A stretch of DNA of 64,000 nt from Betaproteobacteria bacterium (GTDB lineage Bacteria > Pseudomonadota > Gammaproteobacteria > Burkholderiales > Burkholderiaceae_C), in contig JADIZZ010000019.1 of assembly GCA_016704535.1 (NCBI GenBank), forward strand, positions 239,901-303,900, given 5' to 3'. Below the pieces are notes generated by a model. It was not told the DNA's origin, ran no database searches, and saw only the letters and a list, made by a program, of their open reading frames with translations. The translations under genes were made by a program, and so were the position numbers. Shown here one piece after another: positions 54,981-62,459 of the stretch (its first letter is position 1; every line of letters starts with the position of its first letter).

Positions 54981-55256
54981 ATGAAATACATCACCTCGTG
55001 GACGATACCGCAGGGGACATTCAATGCCGCCGTTGCGAGATTCCTGGAAACCGGCGGCGCTGCACCCGACGGAGTGCAGATTCTTGGTCGCTGGCATGGA
55101 ATGAGCGGCCAAGGATTCGCAATCTCGGAAAGCAATGACCCCAAGGCAATGTTCCTCTGGCAAGCGCAGTGGGCTGATTTACTGGCCATGACTGTTACGC
55201 CTTGCCTCGAAGACGCCGATGCCGGCGCGGTAATGGCCTCTCTCGGTAAACGCTAG
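54981..55256 (+). CDS. cassette 7: DUF3303 protein
   Basis: The 91-residue protein matches DUF3303 (MKYITSWTIPQGTFNAAVAR, ILGRWHGMSGQGFAISESND, DLLAMTVTPCLEDADAGAVM), a small ferredoxin-like alpha/beta fold of unknown function. Its start lies six bases after the IS3 copy 1 end. Its original cassette start is therefore lost, and expression may depend on the element. It appears intact. Confidence 0.82.
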   Translation: MKYITSWTIPQGTFNAAVARFLETGGAAPDGVQILGRWHGMSGQGFAISESNDPKAMFLWQAQWADLLAMTVTPCLEDADAGAVMASLGKR

Positions 55257-55300
55257 GCATCGGCTGAGCGCAAGCGCGGCCCCAGCTATCGGCACCGCGC

Positions 55301-55429
55301 GGCGACGCCCTCGCTTAAGCGGAGCGCCAACGGCAGGTCACCAGGCCCGGTCTGGCGGTACGCGGTACATTTTCGCCAGCCCGGGCCTGTCGGCCTGCCG
55401 TCGTCGCCCGCTTAGCTCGAACGTTAGGC
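55301..55429 (+). repeat. attC site 7 (cassette 7), degenerate R'' box
   Basis: 129 bp. The left box reads GGCGACG instead of GCCTAAC, but the following CCCTCGCTTAAGCGGAGC, the core and the right box GTTAGGC are normal. Confidence 0.85.
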
Positions 55430-55457
55430 CACACGAAACGCACCTTCACACCGCCAC

Positions 55458-55928
55458 ATGCGTATCGAAGTCGACGACCTATCCCGTCCCCAGGTTCACG
55501 CCCTGCTTGAAGAGCATCTGGCGAACATGTACGAACTCTCACCACCGGAACAGGTGTTCGCACTGGATCTGAACAAGCTTCGAGCGGATGACATCACGTT
55601 CTGGACCGTCTGGGAGGAAGAGGTGCTTCTTGGCTGTGGCGCGCTGAAGGAACTCACGTCGACTCACGGCGAGATCAAATCCATGCGTACACCAGCAGCT
55701 GCACGCGGTCGGGGTGCAGGCCGCGCAGTACTCGCGCACATCATCTCGGAGGCGCAGCAGCGTGGCTACACGAGACTCAGCCTTGAGACCGGAACGCACG
55801 CTGCTTTTGAGCCGGCTCACAATCTCTATCGCAGCAAAGGCTTCGTCATGTCGGGTGCGTTCGGCAGCTACCTACCAAATGAGCACAGCGTATTCATGGA
55901 GCTTCGGCTCAGTGGCAGTGTGGCCTAA
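55458..55928 (+). CDS. cassette 8: GNAT-family acetyltransferase
   Basis: The 156-residue GNAT has IKSMRTPAAARGRGAGRAVL as motif A, with the R-G-R-G-A-G acetyl-CoA loop, and EPAHNLYRSKGFVMSGAFGS as motif B. It resembles YafP/PhnO-like small acetyltransferases. The TAA lies in the R'' box of attC 8. The ATG lies 28 bp after attC 7. Confidence 0.87.
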   Translation: MRIEVDDLSRPQVHALLEEHLANMYELSPPEQVFALDLNKLRADDITFWTVWEEEVLLGCGALKELTSTHGEIKSMRTPAAARGRGAGRAVLAHIISEAQQRGYTRLSLETGTHAAFEPAHNLYRSKGFVMSGAFGSYLPNEHSVFMELRLSGSVA

Positions 55929-56051
55929 CCCCTCGCTCAAGCGGAGCACCAACGGCAGGCCACCAGGCCCGGTCTGGCGGTACGCGGTACATTTTCGCCA
56001 GCCCGGGCCTGGCGTCGTGCCGTCGTCGCCCACTTAGCTCGAACGTTAGGC
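55923..56051 (+). repeat. attC site 8 (cassette 8)
   Basis: GCCTAAC to GTTAGGC, 129 bp, standard core. Confidence 0.92.
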
Positions 56052-56083
56052 GTCACATCTTCAGCGCTGTGCACTCTCCAGTC

Positions 56084-56539
56084 ATGTTCAGAATGCCAAT
56101 TCCTGTCGCTGCCCTTTTCGCTGCCTTAGCGGGTGCAACAGTCATGCCAGCCTCATCGGCAGGGCTGTCTCTCAGGGACCAAGTCTGGGCCGCTGAAACA
56201 GCCTTTGCACGCACGATGGCTGACCGCGATGTAATGAGATTCGGTGACTTCATTTCGGATGAAGCAATCTTCTTCGCAGGCACGACGCCCCTGACTGGCA
56301 AAGCCAAAGTCATCGAGGGCTGGAGCGCATTCTTCAAGGAGTCTGCACCCCCGTTCTCATGGGAACCTGATCAAGTAGAAGTCTTGGCATCTGGAACGTT
56401 GGCATTCAGCACCGGTCCCGTCCGAGATCCAAGTGGCAAGGTCATAGCGCGCTTCAGCTCGATCTGGCGCCTTGAGGCGGTGAATGTATGGCGCGTAGTG
56501 TTTGATAAGGGCAGCCCGCCGATCCCTGGCCCCAAGTGA
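56084..56539 (+). CDS. cassette 9: secreted NTF2-like (DUF4440/SnoaL-type) protein
   Basis: The 151-residue protein has a signal peptide (MFRMPIPVAALFAALAGATV). Its NTF2-like cone fold shows AETAFARTMADRDVMRFGDF, FISDEAIFFAGTTPLTGKAK and FSSIWRLEAVNVWRVVFDKG. The family includes calcium/calmodulin-kinase-association-like and isomerase-like proteins; its role is unknown. GTG at 56069 is an alternative start. The 120 bp after its TGA remain open in the same frame to the TAA in attC 9, so the stop may be a later nonsense change or the extra region a remnant. Confidence 0.8.
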   Translation: MFRMPIPVAALFAALAGATVMPASSAGLSLRDQVWAAETAFARTMADRDVMRFGDFISDEAIFFAGTTPLTGKAKVIEGWSAFFKESAPPFSWEPDQVEVLASGTLAFSTGPVRDPSGKVIARFSSIWRLEAVNVWRVVFDKGSPPIPGPK

Positions 56540-56659
56540 CGCCTAGACGCTGCGACATCACTTGCAAGAGCAAGGTACTCTACCCAGCCAGAGCTTGAGA
56601 GAAAGCTGCTTGCTGAACTGCTCTCACTCAAGAGACTCGCTTCTGCGCACACTGGCAAG

Positions 56660-56788
56660 GCCTAACCCGTCGCTCAACCGGAGCACCAACGGCGGGACGC
56701 CAGGCCCGGTCTGGCGGTACGCTGTACATTTTCGCCAGCCCGGGCCTGACGTCCCACCGTTGGCGCCCGGTTAGCTCGAACGTTAGGC
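56660..56788 (+). repeat. attC site 9 (cassette 9)
   Basis: GCCTAAC to GTTAGGC, 129 bp, with the CAACCGGA/CCGGTTAG arm type. Confidence 0.92.
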
Positions 56789-56810
56789 ATCGGAAACACG
56801 ACCCGGCGTC

Positions 56811-57098
56811 ATGTGTCGCAGCATCAAAACCCTCTTCAACTTCGAGCCGCCGGCCACGGAACTCGAGATCCGCGACGCGTCGTTGCAGTTCGTACGGAAG
56901 CTCAGCGGGTTCTCGGTTCCATCCCGCGCAAACGAAGTCGCTTTCGAGCAAGCAGTAGAGGAAGTGGCCGCGACTGCTCGGAAGCTGATTGCAGGCCTCG
57001 TCACACATGCGGAGCCACGAAGCCGAGAGATCGATGCCGCGAGAGCCAAGGCTCGGTCAGCGGAGCGCTTTGGCACCAAGACAGGCTCAGCTTCATGA
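56811..57098 (+). CDS. cassette 10: DUF2277 protein
   Basis: The 95-residue protein begins MCRSIKTLFNFEPPATELEI and has LQFVRKLSGFSVPSRANEVA and FEQAVEEVAATARKLIAGLV, which match DUF2277, a small helical family of unknown function. The TGA overlaps the ATG of the next frame (ATGA), so the cassette carried two genes. It is intact. Confidence 0.82.
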   Translation: MCRSIKTLFNFEPPATELEIRDASLQFVRKLSGFSVPSRANEVAFEQAVEEVAATARKLIAGLVTHAEPRSREIDAARAKARSAERFGTKTGSAS

Positions 57099-57196
57099 AT
57101 ACGCGAGCCATCGCAGACCTTCGAGGCCTGGGCCCAAAGTCTCAAGCCATGCTTGCCGGCGCTGGCATCAAGACAGTCGCCCAGCTCAAGCGCCTC
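57095..57196 (+). pseudogene. TfoX C-terminal-domain-like fragment fused to a TPR gene
   Basis: The frame begins with RAIADLRGLGPKSQAMLAGA then GIKTVAQLKRLG, the start of a TfoX C-terminal (helix-hairpin-helix-like) domain. After about residue 35 the sequence changes abruptly to NILAWLFCGLSANAAMAIDL, a signal peptide belonging to a TPR protein. The rest of the TfoX-like domain (about 45 residues) and at least one attC are missing. The frame stays open through the junction. Confidence 0.65.
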
Positions 57197-57782
57197 GGCA
57201 ACATCCTTGCTTGGCTCTTCTGCGGTCTCTCCGCCAACGCTGCAATGGCAATCGACCTCGCCCCGCTCTGGGACTTTGAACGCCCCGACGTCAGTGAGCA
57301 GCGGTTCCGGAACGCCTTGGAGAAGGCGGCTGGCGACGACGCCTTGATCCTCCGAACCCAGATAGCTAGAACATACGGGCTGAGGAAGGACTTTGATGGC
57401 GCACGCAAGCTACTGAGGAGATCAAGCCAGCCGTGGGAACAGCAGGTCCCGAAGCAAAGGTTCGCTTCCATCTTGAACTTGGAAGGACCTTCGCCTCAGC
57501 TGCGCACTCCGCAAAGCTCCTGACCTCTGAAGCAAAGGCTCAGGCCCGGCAGGAATACGACCGCGCGCTTGAACAGGCGCGCGCCGCGAAGCTCGACGGG
57601 CTGGCGATCGATGCGATTCATATGTTCGCGTTCATCGATACTGAACCGCACCGGGTTTCGAGGAGGCCTGTTGGCTTGAGTCAGACCGACCTGGTCTGAC
57701 TGCATTTGCTGTTCAGTCTTCCTCTCCTCCAGCCCCCGCAGAAATCGCCAAGCGCCCCCTGGTTGGGCCATGTACCCATGGT

Positions 57783-58723
57783 TCAACCCTCCTGCAACGC
57801 CGCCGAGTTGGCAGCCTTGGTTGTGGTCGACGCCTGAGCTTGCTGGCGCCAGTAGTTTGCCTCGGCTTCGGCCGGCGGGATGTAGCCGATGGGTTCTAAC
57901 AAGCGGTGGTGGTTGAACCACGAGGCCCACTCCAGCGTGGCCAGCTCGACCGCCTCGCGCGTCTTCCAGGGCCCGCGCCGGTGGATGATCTCGGCCTTGT
58001 ACAGCCCGTTGATGGTCTCGGCCAGCGCGTTGTCGTAGCTGTCGCCGGTGCTGCCCCACCGAGGGCTCGATGCCGGCCTCGGCCAGCCGCTCGCTGTAGC
58101 GGATCGAGACGTACTGCGAGCCCCGGTCGCTGTGGTGCACCAGTGCCCCGTCACGCTCGCGCCGACGCGCGTACAGCGCCTGCTCCAGCGCGTCGAGCAC
58201 GAAGTCGGTCTGCATCGAACTGCTGACCCGCCAGCCGACGATACGCCGCGCGAAGACGTCGACGACGAAGGCCACGTACACGAAGCCCTGCCAGGTCGAG
58301 ACTTAGGTGAAGTCGGCCACCCACAGCTGGTTCGGCCGCTGGGCCTTGAACTGCCGATTCACCCGGTCCAGCGGACACGCCGCCTTGGTATCCGGCACAG
58401 TGGTACGCACCGACTTGCCTCGGCGCACGCCTTGCAGCCCGCGCAGCCGCATCAGCCGCTCCACCGTGCAGCGCGCCACGGTCGTACCCTCGCGCCTGAG
58501 CTGCCGCCAGACCTTGTCGGCGCCATAGACCCGCAGGTTCTGGTCGTATACGCGCTGCACCTGCGGCAGCAAGTTCGCATCGCGCCGGGCTCACGCAGGC
58601 AGCAGCGCCGGGTCGCGCTGGCGCGCCGCGTGGCGCCGGTACGCCGACGGGGGCGATTTGCGGCGCGCTGCAGATCGGCTCGACCCCGCAACGAGCGCGG
58701 TGCTCGTCGATGAAGGCGTTCAC
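57783..58723 (-). pseudogene. IS3-family transposase OrfB, nonsense and frameshift mutations (copy 2)
   Basis: The copy keeps the DDE core but has a TGA codon (complement of 58591-58593, where copy 1 has CGA) and a TAA codon (complement of 58303-58305, where copy 1 has TAC). An extra G near 58054 shifts the last third. It is inactive. Confidence 0.87.
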
Positions 58724-59043
58724 TTCGGGCTGGCGGTCGAACTCCGCCTGGGCGAAATACGCGCTGGCCAACTTCAGGATCTCGTTGGTCTTGCGCAGTT
58801 CGCCGGACCTCGCGCTCGAGCTCCTTGATGCGCAGCTGCTCGGTGGTCGTCGGGCCTGGCCGCACGCCGCTGTCACGCTCGCCCTGGCGCACCCACTTGC
58901 GCAGCGTCTCACCCGTGCAGCCGATCTTGCTGGCGATCGATTCGATCGCCGCCCCACCGCGACAGGTACTGGTCCTTGGCGTCGAAGACCATGCGCACCG
59001 CACGCTCCTGGACCTCGGGGGAAAACTTCGGGGACTTCCTCAT
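58720..59043 (-). pseudogene. IS3-family transposase OrfA, frameshifted (copy 2)
   Basis: It begins MRKSPKFSPEVQERAVRMVF. An extra G near 58955 (GGGGCGGC where copy 1 has GGGCGGC) breaks the frame. A two-base loss near the end (CCCGAAG) and a further indel near 58803 also separate it from copy 1. Confidence 0.85.
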
Positions 59044-59519
59044 GTTGGCTCCATTCTCAATCGAAGGAGCCTCCTCAAAATCCGGGGCGGTTCATACCGC
59101 GCCAGCCGACCAGCTGAAGTGGGGTGAGGCCGCGCTGCACGTTTCCTTGTCTTCTCAGCAGCCGGACGCCAGGCGTTGGGAAGCGTCTATCAGGAACAAC
59201 GTTGGCTACGCACTACACCAGTTGGGCCGCTACGACGAGGCATTGAGTCAATTCCACAAGGCGCTTGCGATCCGAGAACAAGGGACGAATTCAGAGGCTA
59301 CGCGTGTCGCGCGCTGGATGGTTGCTTGGACGCTCCGCAGCCTTGGCCGAAACGATGAGGCACTTCGGATTCAGCTCACGCTCGAGAAGGATGCAGATGC
59401 GGCTGGCAAGCCCGATCCGTACGTGTTCGAAGAACTTGAGGCGCTGTACCGGAAGGCTGGCAACCAGTCCAAGGCACAGCACTACGCGGAGCGCAAGGCT
59501 GCTGCGAGCCAGCGGTGAA

Positions 59520-59648
59520 GCCTCACCCCTCGCAGAACTGGAGCGCCAACGGCAGGCCACCAGGCCCGGTCTGGCGGTACACGGTACGTTTTCGCCAGCC
59601 CGGGCCTGGCGTCCTGCCGTCGTCGCCCGCTTAGCTCGAACGTTAGGC
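59520..59648 (+). repeat. attC site 10 (TPR cassette)
   Basis: 129 bp with a changed R'' box (GCCTCAC), a changed L'' arm (CGCAGAACTGGAGC) and a normal right end (CCGCTTAGCTCGAAC then GTTAGGC). The left and right arms no longer match perfectly. Confidence 0.85.
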
Positions 59649-59669
59649 CCCACAACCGGGAGTCGCTGC

Positions 59670-60104
59670 ATGTCCAAGTTCCTTCGCGTGCTCCTGGCGG
59701 TCGTGGCCGGCTTCGTGGTCGGCAGTGTTGTGAACATGGCCCTCGTTACGGTCAGCGGCAGAGTCATCCCGCCACCGGCCGGAGCCGACGTCACTACCAT
59801 GGAAGGGGTTGAAGGCGGCTCTTCCTCTATTCAAGCAAGGCACTTCATCTTCCCATTCATGGCGCACGCATTGGGCGCACTGGTCGGAGCATTGGTCGCC
59901 TGTTGGCTTGCCCCAGGCAAGTCACCCGTTCCGGCTTACATAGTCGGTGGCTTGTTCCTTCTGGGCGGCATAGCCAACGCACTGATGCTTCCAGCACCTG
60001 CTTGGTTCGTCGCCGCGGATCTGCTACTTGCTTACGTACCCGCGGCTTGGCTCGGTCAAGCGCTGGTCCAACGCATGTCTCGCCGTAGCGCAAGTGGGGC
60101 CTAA
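59670..60104 (+). CDS. cassette 11: four-helix membrane protein
   Basis: The 144-residue protein has four hydrophobic segments: FLRVLLAVVAGFVVGSVVNM, FMAHALGALVGALVACWLAP, YIVGGLFLLGGIANALMLPA and FVAADLLLAYVPAAWLGQAL. A polar loop between the first two contains MEGVEGGSSSIQARHFIFPF. No family is recognised beyond small uncharacterised membrane proteins. The TAA lies in the R'' box of attC 11. It looks intact. Confidence 0.75.
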   Translation: MSKFLRVLLAVVAGFVVGSVVNMALVTVSGRVIPPPAGADVTTMEGVEGGSSSIQARHFIFPFMAHALGALVGALVACWLAPGKSPVPAYIVGGLFLLGGIANALMLPAPAWFVAADLLLAYVPAAWLGQALVQRMSRRSASGA

Positions 60105-60227
60105 CCCCTCGCTCAAGCGGAGCGCCAACGGCAGGCCACCAGGCCCGGTCGGGCGGTACGCGGTACATTTTCGCCAGCCCGGGCCTGGTGTTTCACCGTC
60201 GGCGCCCGGTTAGCTCGAACGTTAGAC
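60099..60227 (+). repeat. attC site 11 (cassette 11)
   Basis: GCCTAAC to GTTAGAC, 129 bp; the R' box has one change. Standard core. Confidence 0.9.
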
Positions 60228-60307
60228 CGCGCAGAGCCAGCATTTCAGGCCTGCCAAGCGCACATTCGCCTCTGCGCACGTCGCTCTTCGAATCAGTGAG
60301 AGTTGCC

Positions 60308-60720
60308 ATGCTTGAAGGATCCTGTCTCTGTGGCTCCGTCCGTTGGACACTGACGGACATACCTGAGTCCGCGACTTCTTGCAGTTGCACTGCGTGCAGG
60401 CGCTACGGAACGCTCTGGGCGTACGGCTGGGAGGGAGAGGACATCACCTTCTCCGGGCAAAACGACGCCGTTCGTCCGAGGTGACTCGCCTGAGCTTCAA
60501 CTTCTGCCCTACCTGCGGCAATGTCAGTCACTGGTGGGGCTTCACCGTCAACGAGCAGGGAAAGGGCGGGTCGCCGTGAACCTTCGGCTCACCGAACCCG
60601 AGCAGATCGCGGAAGTGCCGATCCGGCACTTCGAACGGTCTAGACACCTGGAAGAGTCGACCTCAGGACGGCAAGTGCGTCAGGACATTGGTTCTGGGCT
60701 ATGTGCCGGGCGCGGCCTAA
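60308..60720 (+). pseudogene. cassette 12: GFA-family (glutathione-dependent formaldehyde-activating-like) enzyme, multiply frameshifted
   Basis: The start MLEGSCLCGSVRWTLTDIPE is the GFA zinc-site signature, followed by SCSCTACRRYGTLWAYGWEG. The frame then breaks near 60470. FNFCPTCGNVSHWWGFTVNE appears in a second frame, VAVNLRLTEPEQIAEVPIRH in a third, and LDTWKSRPQDGKCV in a fourth (an extra A near 60633). All parts are in the right order for one GFA-like protein, so at least three indels have inactivated it. The TAA is in attC 12. Confidence 0.8.
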
Positions 60721-60777
60721 CCCCTTGGTCAACCGGAGCGCCTTGCCGCTGTCGCCCGGTTACCTCGAACGTTAGGC
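60715..60777 (+). repeat. attC site 12 (cassette 12), short type
   Basis: Only 63 bp: GCCTAAC, CCTTGGTCAACCGGAGCGCC, then a short TTGCCGCTGTCG loop region and CCGGTTACCTCGAAC, GTTAGGC. It lacks the roughly 65-bp central stem of the other sites but keeps both outer boxes and complementary arms. Confidence 0.88.
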
Positions 60778-60850
60778 CGCAGATTCCCGCTTCCCCGTAC
60801 TCCCACAGCTGAAAACACACTCACGTGGGCCCCGAACCCTGAGGATCGCC

Positions 60851-61651
60851 ATGGAACTCAACACAGCCCGAGTATTCGTCAGAGACATTGAGGCCGCGAA
60901 GCAGTTCTATTCAAGCAAACTGGGCTTGGCGCTGAAAGCGGATGGAACGCAGTATGGCTACTGCGTCTTCAAAGCCGGGAGTACAGAACTGGTGGCTGAA
61001 GCCGTCGCCCATGACGCCCCTGAAGAAGACAAAGCTCTGGTGGGGCGCTTCACGGGCCTGTCGTTCTCAGTCCAGGACGTCAGTGCAAAACACAGGGAGC
61101 TTGTGGCTTTGGGTGTGCCTTTCACTGGTGCACCTGAGAAGCAGTTCTGGGGAGGCATCCTCGCAACGTTTCAAGACCCGTCAGGAAACGAGTTTCAAAT
61201 TGTTCAGGAACCCGCTGCGGGCCTAACCACTCGCTCAACAGGAGCACCAACGGCGGCCACCTGGCCCGGTCTGGCGGCACGCGGTACATTTTCGCCAGCC
61301 CGGGCCTGGCGCCCTGCCGTCGACGCCCGCTTGGCTCGAACGTTAGGCCCCTGCACAAACACCCTTGGGAAAGTCGTAAGCCAGAACATAGTTCCTCCTG
61401 CGCGGGTAGCCGTCGCTAGCAGTCTCCCCTCGTCCTCGAACCATGTTTGCGCGCAGTCTCAGACTCCATCGGTTTCAGCCGACCGAACTCTGCCTCTCTT
61501 TGCCGTAGAGATCACGGTCGGCCCAAAGTGGGATCAGAGCAAACCACCACAGGAACAGCAGCATTTCCGAGACCACAGTTCGAGTCTCAAAGATTACGAG
61601 ACGCTGGGCGCATTGATAGTGGGCGGCCAGATATTCCGACAAAAGGCCTAG
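60851..61651 (+). CDS. cassette 13: VOC-family protein fused through attC 13 to a YciI-like frame
   Basis: Residues 1-124 form a VOC (glyoxalase/bleomycin-resistance-like) domain: NTARVFVRDIEAAKQFYSSK, FTGLSFSVQDVSAKHRELVA and ILATFQDPSGNEFQIVQEP, the usual end of such a protein. No stop follows. The frame runs through the whole of attC 13 (residues 125-165) and on to LPLFAVEITVGPKWDQSKPP, the start of a YciI-like protein, ending at residue 266. The attC contains TAA only in another frame. The VOC domain alone is probably functional; whether the fusion is made or stable is unknown. Confidence 0.8.
   Translation: MELNTARVFVRDIEAAKQFYSSKLGLALKADGTQYGYCVFKAGSTELVAEAVAHDAPEEDKALVGRFTGLSFSVQDVSAKHRELVALGVPFTGAPEKQFWGGILATFQDPSGNEFQIVQEPAAGLTTRSTGAPTAATWPGLAARGTFSPARAWRPAVDARLARTLGPCTNTLGKVVSQNIVPPARVAVASSLPSSSNHVCAQSQTPSVSADRTLPLFAVEITVGPKWDQSKPPQEQQHFRDHSSSLKDYETLGALIVGGQIFRQKA
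61221..61348 (+). repeat. attC site 13 (cassette 13)
   Basis: GCCTAAC to GTTAGGC, 128 bp; one base is missing in the left stem (GGCGGCCACCTGG). It is read through by the VOC frame. Confidence 0.9.
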
Positions 61652-61794
61652 TTGTACTCGCCGCGCCAGACGAAGCAAGTGCGAGAGAAATGATGGATGA
61701 AGACCAGTCAATCAGAGCGGAAGTCTTCAAGTATCAGACCACTCGTTCAAATGTGTTCTACAGCGCGCGGTCAACACCAAAGCTCGACGGGTAG
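61490..61794 (+). pseudogene. cassette 14: YciI-like protein, frameshifted
   Basis: A CTG at 61490 stands where a Met is expected (LPLFAVEITVGPKWDQSKPP). QEQQHFRDHSSSLK continues, then the frame is disturbed by a missing base near 61593 and extra bases near 61610, 61626 and 61645. The conserved part KGLVVLAAPDEASAREMMDE and DQSIRAEVFKYQ is in another frame, ending at TAG 61792. These are typical YciI (ferredoxin-like) motifs. It is inactive as a single protein. Confidence 0.75.
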
Positions 61795-61803
61795 CGCAGT
61801 GAG

Positions 61804-61932
61804 GCCTAACCACTCGCTCGGGCGGAGCGCCAACGGCAGGCCAAACGGGCCTGCTGGGCGCCGTGGTGTATCTTGCGCCCGCGCCGTGGCCTGGCGTCCT
61901 CCGCTGGCGCCCGCTTAGCTCCAACGTTAGGT
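61804..61932 (+). repeat. attC site 14 (cassette 14), divergent core
   Basis: GCCTAAC to GTTAGGT, 129 bp. The core differs from the main type (AACGGGCCTGCTGGGCGCCG and GCGCCCGCGCCGTGGC), and the L'' arm reads GCTCGGGCGGAGC. Confidence 0.85.
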
Positions 61933-61952
61933 CGGTACAACTGAGCACCGCA

Positions 61953-62459
61953 GTGCAACCTGAAATCCGCCGCTATCAACCGGGTGACGATCCGCCGCCT
62001 GACAGACCTCATTCATCGAGCGTACGCTCTCATCTGAAGCAGGCTTCGATACTGGGGCACCCACCAACCGTCATCGGACACCGAAAGAGAGATTAAACGC
62101 CGGAGTCGGCCTGTCATGCTTACGGACAGGCGGTACGCTTCCTGAACACTGACGTTGCGTCCTTCCGCAGCCCGGCTCCAAAGTGCTGCTGTACCGCGAG
62201 CCGCACGTCTACTCGTTGTCCCAGTTCTGCATCGCAGCAGTACAAAGGGCATGGCCTCGTCGGCGGCTCCACGATTACGCGCGCTTGGCATTGCTCTGAA
62301 GCTGGGAGCCAGACCGTCGCGCTGGACACAGCGAAGCCGTATACCTTGATCCACGTGCCAGTAGCTTACGCCGTCGTCGGCGAGTGCGACTGGCGGCCGG
62401 ACACGGAACTACGTCAGCGTAGTCATGGCCCAGCGCTTGCTACCGCCGGTGCGGTTTAA
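61953..62459 (+). pseudogene. cassette 15: GNAT-family acetyltransferase, multiply frameshifted
   Basis: A GTG at 61953 begins VQPEIRRYQPGDD. Fragments in different frames then follow the GNAT order: LTDLIHRAY, REPHVYSLSQFCIAA, RLHDYARLAL, GECDWRPDTELRQ-like, ending at a TAA in the attC-like box at 62457. Several one-base changes and stops separate them. The pattern matches small GNATs with a YREPHVYS-type loop. It is a decayed gene. Confidence 0.65.

Larger units (their letters stand above)
57642..59094 (-). mobile_element. IS3-family insertion sequence, copy 2 (inverted)
   Basis: The 1453-bp element has the same ends as copy 1 but opposite orientation. It is flanked by a 3-bp direct repeat TAC (57639-57641 and 59095-59097), the usual IS3 target duplication, so this is a simple insertion into the TPR gene. 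Its transposase frames are broken by two nonsense codons and several one-base changes. Confidence 0.93.
57197..59518 (+). pseudogene. cassette 10b: TPR protein, frameshifted and split by IS3-family copy 2
   Basis: From a signal-like segment (ILAWLFCGLSANAAMA) the protein runs as IDLAPLWDFERPDVSEQRFR and LILRTQIARTYGLRKDFDGA. It then shifts frame near 57416, where one base is missing in LLEEIKP, and continues FHLELGRTFASAAHSAKLLT and YDRALEQARAAKLDGLAIDA to 57641. The IS3 element lies there. After it the protein resumes at 59098 with APADQLKWGEAALHVSLSSQ and two TPR motifs (ALHQLGRYDEALSQFHKALA, WTLRSLGRNDEALRIQLTLE). Without the element and one TAC copy, the frame joins as FIDTAPADQL. Confidence 0.8.

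Noticed and set aside
53524..59094. Two inverted IS3 copies as a composite transposon carrying cassettes 7-10
   Set aside because: Copy 2 has its own 3-bp duplication and splits one gene, so it inserted independently. Copy 1 has unrelated flanks. The outer flanks show no shared duplication, and both transposases are broken.
53640..61650. Treating all cassette frameshifts as sequencing errors
   Set aside because: Several are at short homopolymers, so errors are not excluded. However, copy 2 also has nonsense substitutions, and the roughly 50 kb of core DNA shows no such indels, so decay is the better explanation.
50659..61932. Regular repeats with unique sequence between them, considered as a CRISPR array
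   Set aside because: Repeats are about 129 bp and imperfect, have complementary ends, and are separated by whole genes of 300-600 bp. No cas genes are present. The pattern is that of attC sites.
50484..62459. Toxin-antitoxin pairs, often found in cassette arrays
   Set aside because: None of the cassette proteins resembles known toxins or antitoxins, and no small overlapping gene pair of that type was seen.
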